A DNA stretch of 64,000 nt from positions 434,001-498,000 of the forward strand of contig CBDBMT010000003.1 in NCBI GenBank assembly GCA_965207585.1, given 5' to 3'. Below, one piece after another: positions 35,111-43,880 of this stretch. The notes below the pieces were generated by a model that had not been told where the DNA came from, made no database searches, and was given only the letters and a program-made list of their open reading frames with translations. Within the stretch, counting starts at the first letter, position 1; every line of letters starts with the position of its first letter. The DNA is from Bin87 sp965207585 (GTDB lineage Bacteria; Chloroflexota; Dehalococcoidia; Lucifugimonadales; UBA3495). Made by a program: the position numbers and the translations under genes.

Positions 35111-35181
35111 TATGTTATTTTTATGTCATGCAAGCCGTTTACGGTGTGTTATTTGTGTCATTGCCAAGCTGTAGTTATAAT
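35111..35181 (+). promoter_or_regulatory. Composite operator copy 2 with promoter for the intact sensor gene
   Basis: Half-sites ATGTTAT (35112) and ATGTCAT (35123) lie 11 bp apart; TGTGTTATTTGTGTCATT (35145-35162) holds two half-sites 9 bp apart. A promoter-like pair overlaps it: TTGTGT at 35153-35158, 17 bp, TATAAT at 35176-35181, about 105 bp before ATG 35287. An operator over the -35 box points to regulation of the sensor gene, possibly by itself. Confidence 0.5.
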
Positions 35182-35286
35182 TGGCGCCAAGTCAATCGGG
35201 CGACCTTCCATTCCGGTCTCGGCCTCGCGCGATCGCGATGCGGGCGCGGGGAAATTCCAGGGTAGCCGAACGTTGGGGACGCGAAT

Positions 35287-37695
35287 ATGAAGAATGCCGA
35301 CGCGTTGGAGCGAGAGAATGAGGCCCTCCGGGAACGCCTCCACCGGTTGAGCGAGGCCAGCCTGCGCATCAACGAGAGCCTGGATTTCGACAACGTGCTC
35401 CAGGAGGTGGTGGACGGCGCCCGGGCGCTTACCGGCGCCCGGTACGGGGTGATCACCACGATGGACGATGCGGGACAGCCACAGGAATTCGTCACTTCCG
35501 GCCTGTCGCCGGAAGAGCACCGGCGGTTCATGGACCTGCCCAGCGGGCCGCAGTTCTTTGGATACCTCAGCAACGTCCAGGAACCGCTGCGCCTGCGCGA
35601 CTTCCACAGCCACACCAGGGCGTTGGGCCTTCCGGAGTTCCGTCCGCCCATGCCGGTGAGCGCTGTTCTCTCCTTCCTGGCTGCGCCCATCCGTCACCGG
35701 GGCGAATGGGTCGGCGCCATCTACGTAGGCGAGAATCAGCAGGAGTTCACCCGTGAAGACGAGGAAACACTGGTGATGTTCGCCTCCCAGGCGGCCCTGG
35801 TCATAGCCAACGCCCGGCGGCACCGAGAGGAACAGCGGGCCAGGGCTAGGCTGGAAACCCTCATCGACACTTCACCCGTGGGGGTCCTGGTTCTGGACGG
35901 CAGGACCGGAACACCGGTATCGGTCAACCGGGAAGCGCTGCGGCTCGTCAGCAGCCTGGTGGAACCCGGCGGCTCCGCGGAGCAGTTGATTGGCGTGGTC
36001 ACCATCGAGCGGGCCGACGGGACGGAGATGCCCCTGGCGGAGCTGTCCATGGCCCAGGCTATGAGCTCCGGCGAGACGGTGCGGGTCGAGGAGATCGTCA
36101 TACGACTCCCCGACGGGCGGTCCGTGACCACACTGATGAACGCCACGCCTATCCTCTCCGAGGCGGGCGGGGTCGAGTCCTTCGTCGTGACCCTGCAGGA
36201 CCTGGCGGCCCTGGACGAGCTGGACCGGTCGCGGGCCGAGTTCCTGGGTATGGTGAGCCACGAGTTGCAAGCGCCTTTGGCCTCGATCCGCGGCTCCGCC
36301 ACCACCTTGTTGAACGACGAGCCCGATCTGGACCCCGCCGAGATGCGCCAGTTCTTTCGCATCATCGAACAGGCAGCCGGGCGGATGCGCGGTCTGATCA
36401 GCGAACTTCTGGACCTGGCACGGGTCAAGACGGGCACCATGACGGTGGAGCCCGGCCCTGTTGAGGTCGCCAGCCTGGTGGACGAGGCCAGGAACGCCTT
36501 CTTGAACGCCGGCGGCCGTAACGCGCTGCAGATCGATCTGCCGCAGGGCCTGCCCTGGATCGCGGCCGACCGGCGACGGATGGTTCAGGTCCTGGGCAAT
36601 CTCTTCAACAACGCGGCCAGGTATTCGCCCGAATCGTCGCCCATACGGGTGACCGCCGTGCGGAAGGGCGTACACGTTGAGGTCTCCGTCACCGATGAAG
36701 GCCGGGGCATACCCCCGGACCGTTTGCCCAACCTGTTCGGCAAGTTCTTCCGGCTCGACAGCGAGGACCAGGAACCGAGCGGCGGCGATACTGGCCTGGG
36801 CCTCGCGATCTGCAAGGGGATCGTGGAGGCCCACGGCGGACGCATTTGGGCCGAGAGCGACGGGCCGGGCCTGGGCAGCCGTTTCACCTTCACGATTCCG
36901 GTCATTGAGGAACCAACCGTCAGCCCTGCTGCCGAACGGACCAGGCGATCCGCTCCCTCCAGACGCTCGGAGAGCGAGTTGACGCGCATTCTCGTCGTGG
37001 ACGATGATCCACAGGCGTTGCGCTACGTTCGCGACGTCCTCTCCCGGGCGGGCTACGCTCCTACGGTGACCGGCGATACAGCGGAAGTCCTCCGTCTGAT
37101 GGAGGAGGAGCCGGCCCACCTGGCGCTCCTCGACCTGATGCTGCCCGGATCCAGTGGCATCGAGCTCATGCAGGACATTCTCAATATTGCCCACATTCCG
37201 ATCATCTTTCTGTCCGCCTACGGCCAGGACGATATCGTCGCCCGGGCCTTCGATATGGGGGCCGCCGATTACGTGGTCAAACCTTTCTCTCCAACGGAGT
37301 TGACGGCCCGGATCCGGGCGGCTTTGCGCCGGCGGGAAGCCGAAGGACAGAGCGGACCGCGGGAGACCTATGCGCTCGGAGACCTGGCCATCGATTACCT
37401 CGAACGCCGGGTGACGGTGGCCGGACATCCGGTGGAGCTCACCGTCACCGAGTACGACACGCTATTTGAGCTTTCCGTCAACGCGGGCCGGGTGTTGAGC
37501 CATCAGCATCTGCTGCAACAGATCTGGGGGCCGGAGAATTCGGGAGACGCCGGGCTGGTCCGCACCATTGTCAAGCGGCTCCGCCGCAAGCTGGGCGATG
37601 ACGCCAGCAACCCCACCTATATCTTCACCATGCCTCGCGTCGGCTATCGCATGGCCCGGGCCGAAGGGCTGGAACCGGAGACACTGTCATCCTGA
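35287..37695 (+). CDS. GAF-PAS-histidine kinase-receiver-OmpR one-piece regulator
   Basis: An 802-residue protein with the same order as its divergent neighbour. The N-terminal coiled segment precedes a GAF domain (NVLQEVVDGARALTGARYGV), then a PAS-like domain, HisKA with SHELQAPLASIRGSA (His near 324), a canonical HATPase (N box NLFNNAARYSPESS, G1 DEGRGIP, G2 DTGLGLAICKGIVEAHGG), a receiver with acidic DDD and phosphoacceptor Asp in LALLDLMLP (near 614), Lys in YVVKPF, and an OmpR/PhoB winged helix. All residues needed for autophosphorylation, transfer and DNA binding are present, so signal input and promoter output are in one chain, with no separate partner. The ligand of the GAF domain is unknown. 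Its promoter overlaps a composite direct-repeat motif. Confidence 0.93.
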   Translation: MKNADALERENEALRERLHRLSEASLRINESLDFDNVLQEVVDGARALTGARYGVITTMDDAGQPQEFVTSGLSPEEHRRFMDLPSGPQFFGYLSNVQEPLRLRDFHSHTRALGLPEFRPPMPVSAVLSFLAAPIRHRGEWVGAIYVGENQQEFTREDEETLVMFASQAALVIANARRHREEQRARARLETLIDTSPVGVLVLDGRTGTPVSVNREALRLVSSLVEPGGSAEQLIGVVTIERADGTEMPLAELSMAQAMSSGETVRVEEIVIRLPDGRSVTTLMNATPILSEAGGVESFVVTLQDLAALDELDRSRAEFLGMVSHELQAPLASIRGSATTLLNDEPDLDPAEMRQFFRIIEQAAGRMRGLISELLDLARVKTGTMTVEPGPVEVASLVDEARNAFLNAGGRNALQIDLPQGLPWIAADRRRMVQVLGNLFNNAARYSPESSPIRVTAVRKGVHVEVSVTDEGRGIPPDRLPNLFGKFFRLDSEDQEPSGGDTGLGLAICKGIVEAHGGRIWAESDGPGLGSRFTFTIPVIEEPTVSPAAERTRRSAPSRRSESELTRILVVDDDPQALRYVRDVLSRAGYAPTVTGDTAEVLRLMEEEPAHLALLDLMLPGSSGIELMQDILNIAHIPIIFLSAYGQDDIVARAFDMGAADYVVKPFSPTELTARIRAALRRREAEGQSGPRETYALGDLAIDYLERRVTVAGHPVELTVTEYDTLFELSVNAGRVLSHQHLLQQIWGPENSGDAGLVRTIVKRLRRKLGDDASNPTYIFTMPRVGYRMARAEGLEPETLSS

Positions 37696-37705
37696 CCCGT
37701 TTCCC

Positions 37706-37774
37706 GCTCATCCTGAGCTTGTCGAAGGATGCTCACTCCGGCGGTTAATGGTTCGACAGGCTCACCATGAGCGG
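37706..37774. repeat. Dispersed inverted repeat (CTCATCCTGAGC...TCGAA type)
   Basis: Left arm CGCTCATCCTGAGCTTGTCG is matched by an inverted arm TTCGACAGGCTCACCATGAG about 20 bp later. I recall this palindromic family in the intergenic DNA of many bacteria. It sits after the sensor gene and may act as a terminator for it. Confidence 0.6.
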
Positions 37775-37812
37775 ATGGGAAGGGACTTTGCTATCGTCCT
37801 GCGCAATGACAT

Positions 37813-37837
37813 GGGGGCAGGATTGAACCCTGCCCCC
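37813..37837. terminator. Hairpin between convergent genes
   Basis: GGGGGCAGG and CCTGCCCCC form a 9-bp stem with a 7-nt loop, midway between the converging ends of the sensor gene (37695) and the FN3 gene (37863). No T-tract of note on either strand. Confidence 0.4.
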
Positions 37838-37862
37838 GGTGGTAGTGCGTGCGGTTGCCGGT

Positions 37863-39887
37863 TTATCGGACATTGACGCGGGCGTTGTTGGATTGCGGCC
37901 CGACCCCGCTGTCGTTGACGGCTTTGACCCTGTAGAGGTAGCGCGTACCCGTTTCCACGTCGCTGTCCACATAGGTGGTAGCCGTGGTGTCGGTGTCATC
38001 CACGATGACGCTCCAGTCGTTCTTGTTGGGCCCAATGGGGATGCGGCGGATTATCTGGTAGCCCGTGATGGTGTCGTCGTCGGGCGCGTCCCACGTCAGC
38101 GTGACGGAACCGGACGACGAGGACGCCCGCAGATTCTGCGGCGCCTGGCTGGGCCGCGACGGAAGGTTGGCGGTCCGGATGGACACCGCAGCAGCGTCGC
38201 CGACTCTGCTGTCAGAAGCAACGGCCCGCACCTCGTACCCATAGCTCGTTGACGCGGCCACCGTGGTGTCCACGTAACTGGCGTCGGTACTGTCGGTATT
38301 GGCGACAAGGACCTGTCCGTCGCGCTCGATCCAGTAACCCGTGACCCGGTCATCATCGGAGGCGTCCCAGGTCAGCGTAACCGCGTCGTGGGTCGCCGTG
38401 GCCGACAAATTGGTCGGCGCGGCCAGCGGCGCCAATGGCGTGGTTATCGACACCGAAGCTGCGTCGCTGACGCTGCTATCAGAACCGATGGCGCTCACCC
38501 GGTACTCGTAAGCGGTGTTCTCCGCCACGGTGGCGTCCACGTAACTGGCGTCGGTACTGCCGGTATTGGCGACGATAACCTGCCCGTCGCGCTCAATGCG
38601 GTAACCCGTAACCCTATCGTCGTCGGAGGCGTCCCAGGTCAGCGTAACCGCGTCGTGGGTCGCCGTGGCCGACAGGTTGCCCGGCGTGGCCGGCGGCGGT
38701 ATCGGCAGCGTCTCGGGACGCACGAAGTTGGACTGACTGCCGGCGCCGGCGGCGTTGATCGCCTTCACCCGGTACACGTAGGCGGTACTCGCTTCCACGT
38801 TGGTGTCCGTCCATTCGGTGGCGGTGCTGCCGGTATCGGCCACGTACACCTGGAGCGTCGCCTCGCCCGGCGGCTGGCGGCGCAGAATCTGATAGCCGGT
38901 GACGTATCCGTCCGCGGCCGGCGCGTCCCAAGTCAGCGTAACCGAGTTGTGGGTCGCCGTGGCCGACAGGTTGGTCGGCGCGGCGGGCAGCGGCGGCAAT
39001 GGTGTGGTGATCGACACCGACGCGGCGGGGCCGGCTTCTCCGGAGCGGAGGGCGCTCACCCGGTACTCGTAGCCGGTATTGACCGCCACGGTGGTGTCCA
39101 CGTAGGTGGCGTCGGCGCTGCCGGTATCGGCGACGATGACCTGCCCGTCGCGCTCGATACGGTAGCCCGTGACGCGCTCGTTGTCGGAAGCGTCCCAGGT
39201 CAGCGTAACCGCGTCGTGGGTCGCCGTGGCCGACAGGTTGGTCGGCGCGACCAGCGGGTCCACCGTAAGGATGCTTACCTCATTGGAAACGCCGCCGATG
39301 TAGGTATGGGCGCCCGAAGCGCCGCCGTTGAGGCTGGCCAGCCGATACACGTAGTCGGTTCCCGGCGTCACGTTACGGTCCACGTACTCGGTGGTGGTGT
39401 GGTGGAGGCGCAGCTGCACGACCTCGTAGTTGGTTTCGGTGGCCAGGCGACGGTGTACCTGGTAGTTGAGGATAGCGTTACGACCGTTGTTCCACGAGGC
39501 CTGCGGGTCCCAATTCAGCGTAACCGAGTCCCGGGTGGCCGTAGCGGTCAGGTTCCGTGGAGCCAGGATGCCGTCTCTGGGCGCAAGCTGAGTCTCGCGG
39601 TACGAAGGAGCGCTGACTCCTCCGGGGTTGATCGCCCGGACCTGGTACCTGTGCCACAACGTATTTGGGTTATGTACGAGATTCCCACTCGGCGGTTCCT
39701 GGATACGCGGCTCCGATTGCCGCGGTGCGGATTGCTGGGAGGTTTGCCGCACGTCGTTGTCAAGAAACACAGTGGCGGTCGTGCCAGTATCAGCCACGTA
39801 GAGGGTCGGCTGGCTGATATTGCCCCCGTATCCGACGCCGCGATAAATCTGGTAGCCGGTCACCGAATCGTCTTCGGCGCGGTCCAA
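37863..39887 (-). CDS. FN3-repeat surface protein, C-terminal part of a split gene
   Basis: This frame of 675 codons begins inside a fibronectin type III domain: LDRAEDDSVTGYQIYRG directly continues the domain left unfinished by the gene upstream. It then holds six full FN3 domains, each opening NLSATATHDAVTLTWDAS or a variant and closing with a YVYRVKAIN-type strand. The TTG listed as start has no ribosome site and the two frames overlap by 28 bp. I therefore read this as the 3' half of one gene, the C-terminus ending in an FN3 domain without anchor or sorting signal. The FN3 units are most similar to each other, indicating duplication within the gene. Confidence 0.75.
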   Translation of the reverse strand: MDRAEDDSVTGYQIYRGVGYGGNISQPTLYVADTGTTATVFLDNDVRQTSQQSAPRQSEPRIQEPPSGNLVHNPNTLWHRYQVRAINPGGVSAPSYRETQLAPRDGILAPRNLTATATRDSVTLNWDPQASWNNGRNAILNYQVHRRLATETNYEVVQLRLHHTTTEYVDRNVTPGTDYVYRLASLNGGASGAHTYIGGVSNEVSILTVDPLVAPTNLSATATHDAVTLTWDASDNERVTGYRIERDGQVIVADTGSADATYVDTTVAVNTGYEYRVSALRSGEAGPAASVSITTPLPPLPAAPTNLSATATHNSVTLTWDAPAADGYVTGYQILRRQPPGEATLQVYVADTGSTATEWTDTNVEASTAYVYRVKAINAAGAGSQSNFVRPETLPIPPPATPGNLSATATHDAVTLTWDASDDDRVTGYRIERDGQVIVANTGSTDASYVDATVAENTAYEYRVSAIGSDSSVSDAASVSITTPLAPLAAPTNLSATATHDAVTLTWDASDDDRVTGYWIERDGQVLVANTDSTDASYVDTTVAASTSYGYEVRAVASDSRVGDAAAVSIRTANLPSRPSQAPQNLRASSSSGSVTLTWDAPDDDTITGYQIIRRIPIGPNKNDWSVIVDDTDTTATTYVDSDVETGTRYLYRVKAVNDSGVGPQSNNARVNVR

Positions 39888-41578
39888 CTGAGCGTGAAGG
39901 AGACGGGGGTTGACGTGACCCGCAGGTTGGTCGGTGCCGGCGGCACGTACATGACGGGCGTGGTGGTCCGCACGGAGTTGGATTGCTCGCCCACTCCGCC
40001 GTCGCTGATCGCCTTCACCCGGTACACGTAGGTGGTGTCCAGCTCCACGTTGGCGTCCACGTATTCGGTGTCCCCGCTGCCGGTGTCGGTCACGTACACC
40101 GGCAGCGTCGTCTCGTCCTGAGGGCTGCCGCGCAGTATCTGGTAACCGATGACGTTTTCAGCGTCGTGCGGCGCTTCCCAGTTGAGGGTGACTGACACAT
40201 CCCTGGTGGTCACCGTGGTGTTCTGGGTCAGGTTGGTCGGCGCGGCTGGCGGCGGCGGTATCGGCGCCGTCTCGGGACGCACGAAGTTGGACTGCTCGCT
40301 GATGCCGGCGGCGTTGATCGCCTTCACCCGGTACACGTAGGGGGTACGCGGCTCCACGTTGGTGTCCGTCCATTCGTTGGCTCCGCTGCCGGTATCGGCC
40401 ACGTACACCTGGAGCGTCTTCTCGCCCGGCGGTTGGCGGCGCAGGACCTGGTAGCCGGTGATGTATTCGTCCTCGGCCGGCGCGTCCCAGGTCAGCGTGG
40501 CCGACTTGTGATTGGCCGTTGCCGTCAGGTTCTGGGGAGTGGACGGCGTGGACACCTCCACTTCCACCGTCACAATTTCGGTGGGAATCGGGGTCGAGGC
40601 GCCCCAGCAGACGGCCTCGCCGTTGGTCCTGATGCCGCAGCCGTGGTGGTACTGGGCGTCGATGGACTGGAAGGTGCCGCTGGGAGCCCACGTGAGTCCC
40701 CCCTGGCCCCAGCAGGCTATGGTATTGTCGGGGCGCAGGCCGCAGCCGGCGTCGTATCCGAGGGCGAGGGACCCGGTCTGGAAGGTTTCGTCGGCCGGCG
40801 GCGAGGCCTGTCCCTTATCATTGAGGCCCCAGCAGGTGGCGTGGCCCTCGGCGTCCAGGGCGCAAGCGAACCACCCGGAGGCTTCCACGTCCACGTAGGT
40901 TCCCGAGGGCGGGCTGCCCTGGCCATGCCTGTGGTGGTCCCAGGTGTTCCATCTGTCAGTAGGAGGCTCGCCCCAGCAGCTCAGCGTTCCGTCGGTGCGC
41001 AGGCCGCAGGTGTGGTAGGCGCCCAGGGAGAGTTTCTGGAAGGTTTCCCCCGCGGGCACGTTCCTGCCGCCAAAGCGTCCCCAGCCCCAGCACTGGGCCG
41101 TGCCGTCGCTCTTGATGCCGCAGCCGTGAGCGAAACCTACCGCAAACTTCTCGAAGGGGCCGTAGCCTCCCTCCGGCGCACGGTGGTCCTCATGCGGCGA
41201 TCTGAGGTCCTCGCCCCAGCAGATGACGCTGCCGTCGGCTTTCAACCCGCAGGGAGACCACCGGCCCGAGTCGATGAAGGTGAAGGTTTCATCCACAGGA
41301 ACTCCCCTGGAGCTGTGCGCAAGCGCTGAGAAGGTCCAGCAGTGCACGCTGCCGTCGGAGCGCAGGCCACAGCTGTGCCCAAGCCCGGCGCTCACCTGGG
41401 TGAACCGCATGGGCTGCTCAACCTCGACCTCGATGGTTACGGTGTTGGTGTCGGATTCAGTTTCGCCGTCCTGGGCGGATACGGGCCAGGCCCATGCCAT
41501 TATGCCGGCGGCCAGCGCCAGGACGACCGCAGTCGCCAGCAGCAGAACTCTGAATCGCGGGTCAATTGACAGTCTCAT
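39860..41578 (-). CDS. RCC1-FN3 secreted surface protein, N-terminal part of a split gene
   Basis: I chose the second ATG (41578) because AGGAGG lies 7 bases before it and directly abuts the first. A signal peptide (RVLLLATAVVLALAAGIMAW, cleavage near VSAQ) is followed by seven RCC1-like repeats with the H-x-C-G-x-x-x-D-G...C-W-G signature (residues 40-330) and then two FN3 domains and the first half of a third, which ends SFTLSWTAPKTIR at a stop. One base inserted after GCGCC would restore the frame into the next gene, giving about 1,240 residues with seven RCC1 and nine FN3 units. RCC1 blades form propellers used in binding; FN3 arrays space them from the cell. A composite direct-repeat motif lies upstream. 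Confidence 0.8.
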   Translation of the reverse strand: MRLSIDPRFRVLLLATAVVLALAAGIMAWAWPVSAQDGETESDTNTVTIEVEVEQPMRFTQVSAGLGHSCGLRSDGSVHCWTFSALAHSSRGVPVDETFTFIDSGRWSPCGLKADGSVICWGEDLRSPHEDHRAPEGGYGPFEKFAVGFAHGCGIKSDGTAQCWGWGRFGGRNVPAGETFQKLSLGAYHTCGLRTDGTLSCWGEPPTDRWNTWDHHRHGQGSPPSGTYVDVEASGWFACALDAEGHATCWGLNDKGQASPPADETFQTGSLALGYDAGCGLRPDNTIACWGQGGLTWAPSGTFQSIDAQYHHGCGIRTNGEAVCWGASTPIPTEIVTVEVEVSTPSTPQNLTATANHKSATLTWDAPAEDEYITGYQVLRRQPPGEKTLQVYVADTGSGANEWTDTNVEPRTPYVYRVKAINAAGISEQSNFVRPETAPIPPPPAAPTNLTQNTTVTTRDVSVTLNWEAPHDAENVIGYQILRGSPQDETTLPVYVTDTGSGDTEYVDANVELDTTYVYRVKAISDGGVGEQSNSVRTTTPVMYVPPAPTNLRVTSTPVSFTLSWTAPKTIR

Positions 41579-41651
41579 TGCCATCCCTCCTGATGCAAGT
41601 TATCGCTATGGGACCGCCCCGGTGGGCGGGCTATTAACCCTACCCAAGTCG

Positions 41652-41704
41652 TATGTCGTCACAATGTCATCCAGTGCGAATATTTATGTAATATTTGTGC
41701 CAAT
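41652..41704. promoter_or_regulatory. Composite operator candidate, copy 3
   Basis: ATGTCGT at 41653 and ATGTCAT at 41664 are 11 bp apart; TGTAATATT (41687) and TGTGCCAAT (41696) are 9 bp apart. Spacing between the pairs matches the copies at 9799 and 35111 within 3 bp. It lies about 70 bp upstream of the RCC1-FN3 gene on the minus strand, in an AT-rich patch unlike its surroundings. Confidence 0.5.
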
Positions 41705-41832
41705 TAGCGCCGCCAAGGTCTTGCTCGCCGTGGTCGGGCGGGCCTCCGATATAGGTCTGGTACGCACACGATCAGACGCGCAAATCGGCAAAAAGCCCAT
41801 TCGTTGGGAGGCCTTTTCCGAACCCCCGGATT

Positions 41833-42620
41833 TTGTCGATGGTCTACGATTCTGTCATCCTTCAACTGGTGAGCGAAAATGTCCTCGCTATGAAGGACGT
41901 TGCGTTGAACCAAAAAGCACAAGCCCGATGTTCCGTGCCGAACTGCGTTTTGGAATACCAGGTTCCCATCGCCCAGTCCGCCGAGGTGGAGTTGGTCGCC
42001 GAGCGCCACGAGGGCGCTAATTACACTCACCTCACCGAATTGCTCCGGGAATGGGAGGGCATTGACCTGATCCGGCCCACCGTGCGGCGCATTCTCACCA
42101 GGGCGGGCATCGGCAGTCCCCGCAGCCGTCGCTCGCCGCAGCACCATTTCCGCCAGCAGCGGATGCCAAATGCTGGGATGCCAAATGCTGGGATGCTGAT
42201 CCCGCTGGACGGCAGCCATCACGCTTGGTTGGAGGACCGGGGCCCCAAGTTTGCTCTGCTGCTGGCCGTGGACGATGACACCAGCGCCATGGTCAACGCT
42301 GTGTTCTTTGTCAGCGAAAACACCGCTGGATACTTCACGTTGCTGGAAGGGGCGATCGAGGGCTGGGGTATCCCCCTCGCGCTGTCTGGCGACCCCCCAC
42401 GCGGTTTTCAAGCACAACGCCCGTTTCGCCGTGCAGCTGGAGCATCCGGAACCGGCCTACCGTCCGGCGGATCCCGATCTGTGCCTGCCGGAAATCCTGT
42501 GCTTCAAGGACACCCGCAAGGTGGGCCGGGACAATACGGTGAAGCACGACTGGCGGGTCCTGCAACTGCTGCCCGATGCCGAGCGCGCCAGCTACGCCGG
42601 TCTGCGGGTGGAAACGGTAG
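41833..42620 (+). pseudogene. ISNCY-type DDE transposase relic
   Basis: Reading from about 41970 the frame gives VELVAERHEGANYTHLTELL, then DLIRPTVRRILTRAGIGSPR and IPLDGSHHAWLEDRGPKFAL, which is the integrase-like core with the first catalytic Asp of this transposase group. Near 42400 the frame shifts; the next frame reads HAVFKHNARF and then jumps directly to a C-terminal segment, PEPAYRPADPDLCLPEILCF, DWRVLQLLPDAERASYAGLR. The middle, including the later catalytic acids, is deleted. A 15-bp unit (GATGCCAAATGCTGG) is tandemly duplicated at 42162-42191. The gene cannot encode an active enzyme. No intact terminal repeats were found. Confidence 0.65.
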
Positions 42621-42978
42621 ATCCGTGGTCAGGGGTCCGGGTTGGTTCGAGAAGTGCGCTAGGCGTAGGAGTAGGAAGAGCGGCCGCTACTGCGGCCGTA
42701 ATGGTAGCTGCCAAGTCAGGGGTCCGGGTTGGTTCGGGAGGTGGAGTAGGGGTAGGCGCAGGCGTATCGGTGGGAAGAGAAGCTGCTACTGCGGTGGCAA
42801 TGGTGGCTCCTAAGTCATCGGAAGGCTCGGTGACTGTGCAGGCACTTGAGCCGAATAGTACCAGCAGTGCGAGCAGCAGCGGGACGAGCGCCAGAATGGG
42901 CGCTCGCCGCCAGTGCGGCCGCTCCCGATCTCTGTTTCCGTTAGCCATCATCCGTCGCCCCAGCGCCGGGCCAAGCAA
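42592..42978 (-). pseudogene. Lipoprotein N-terminus truncated by the transposase relic
   Basis: The frame opens with a basic leader and a hydrophobic segment, LALVPLLLALLVLFGSSAC, which fits a lipoprotein signal with the lipid-modified Cys of SSAC. After it come two copies of a DLGATIATAVAASLPT/DLAATITAAVAAALPT motif separated by TPAPTPTPPPEPTRTPD linkers. The chain ends at 42592 just inside sequence belonging to the transposase relic, so the functional domain that would follow is missing. In relatives I recall such leaders preceding protease or other exported domains. ATG 42948 (MANGN) is an alternative start. Confidence 0.55.
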
Positions 42979-43023
42979 AGCGACGCAAGTCTAACGACGC
43001 TCTTATACAAGGTCAACGCGCGC

Positions 43024-43029
43024 TATACT
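43024..43029 (+). promoter_or_regulatory. -10 element of rsmI
   Basis: TATACT lies only 9 bp before the rsmI ATG, so a transcript starting about 7 bp downstream would be nearly leaderless. No convincing -35 box. No ribosome site precedes the ATG, consistent with leaderless initiation. Confidence 0.35.
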
Positions 43030-43037
43030 GCCCCCGC

Positions 43038-43880
43038 ATGGGCACCCTCTACGTAATCGGCACCCCCATCGGCAACCTGTCGGACCTGACCCTCCGCGCC
43101 GGCCGCATCCTGTCCGCCGTGCCGCTGGTGGCTGCCGAGGACACTCGCGTCACCCGCCGGGTGCTGGCCCATCTCGACGCGCATCCGCGCCTGATCAGCT
43201 GCCACGAGCACAACTGGAAGCGTCAGCTGCCCCGCCTGCTGGACGCCCTGGCGGAGGGTGACGTTGCCCTTACCACCGACGCCGGATCCCCCGCCGTCAG
43301 CGACCCGGGCGCCGGCCTGGTGGCCGCCGTGGCGGAGGCGGGCCACGCTGTCGTCAGCATTCCCGGCGTGTCGGCCGTGACTGCTGCGCTGTCCGTCGCC
43401 GGGTTCTCCGCCGACCGTTTCATCTTCCTGGGATTCCTGCCCCGCCGTCGTGCTGACCGCACCGCGCGTTTGATCGAAGCGGCGCGCCCGGAGCAGACCA
43501 TCGTCCTGTTCGAGGCGCCTCACCGGCTGCGAGCAACCTTGACCGATATCGCGGATGCCCTGAACGATCCGCCCATCGCGGTCTGCCGCGAACTCACCAA
43601 GCTGCACGAGGAGGTCTGGCGCGGGACCGCCTCGGCTGCCCTGGATCACTTCACCGAGCCCCGCGGCGAACTCACCATCGTCATCGGCCCGGTCAACTTG
43701 GAGGAACACACCCAGATTGCGAGTGAGGAAGAAAAATTGGAGGCGGCACGCCAAGCCCTTACGGAGCATCGGGCCGCCGGAAAACGCGGGCGCGACGCGG
43801 TGGCCGAGGTCGTCACCTCCACCGGCCTCCCGCGCCGCGCCGTCTATGCCCTGTGGGTTGAGACGGGCGGGTCAGGCTGA
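43038..43880 (+). CDS. rsmI: 16S rRNA (cytidine(1402)-2'-O)-methyltransferase RsmI
   Basis: The 280-residue protein has the full RsmI/YraL pattern: MGTLYVIGTPIGNLSDLTLR at the N-terminus, AAEDTRVTRRVL, the SAM-binding region in LTTDAGSPAVSDPGAGLV, IPGVSAVTAALSVAGF, and the later FLGFLPRR and ELTKLHEEVWRGTAS motifs. It methylates the 2'-OH of C1402 in the decoding centre of 16S rRNA using S-adenosylmethionine. The C-terminal helical tail (GKRGRDAVAEVVTSTGLPRR AVYAL pattern) is also typical. Its last 9 bp overlap the end of a convergent Uma2 gene. It is the most clearly housekeeping gene in this part of the window. Confidence 0.96.
   Translation: MGTLYVIGTPIGNLSDLTLRAGRILSAVPLVAAEDTRVTRRVLAHLDAHPRLISCHEHNWKRQLPRLLDALAEGDVALTTDAGSPAVSDPGAGLVAAVAEAGHAVVSIPGVSAVTAALSVAGFSADRFIFLGFLPRRRADRTARLIEAARPEQTIVLFEAPHRLRATLTDIADALNDPPIAVCRELTKLHEEVWRGTASAALDHFTEPRGELTIVIGPVNLEEHTQIASEEEKLEAARQALTEHRAAGKRGRDAVAEVVTSTGLPRRAVYALWVETGGSG

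Noticed and set aside
39855..39890. Programmed ribosomal frameshifting between the RCC1-FN3 and FN3 frames
   Set aside because: No slippery heptamer or downstream structure is apparent; a simple one-base loss explains it better, though not proven.
37900..40030. Plus-strand 547-codon frame opposite the FN3 gene
   Set aside because: Shadow of the FN3 repeats with Arg/His/Gly/Val-rich composition.
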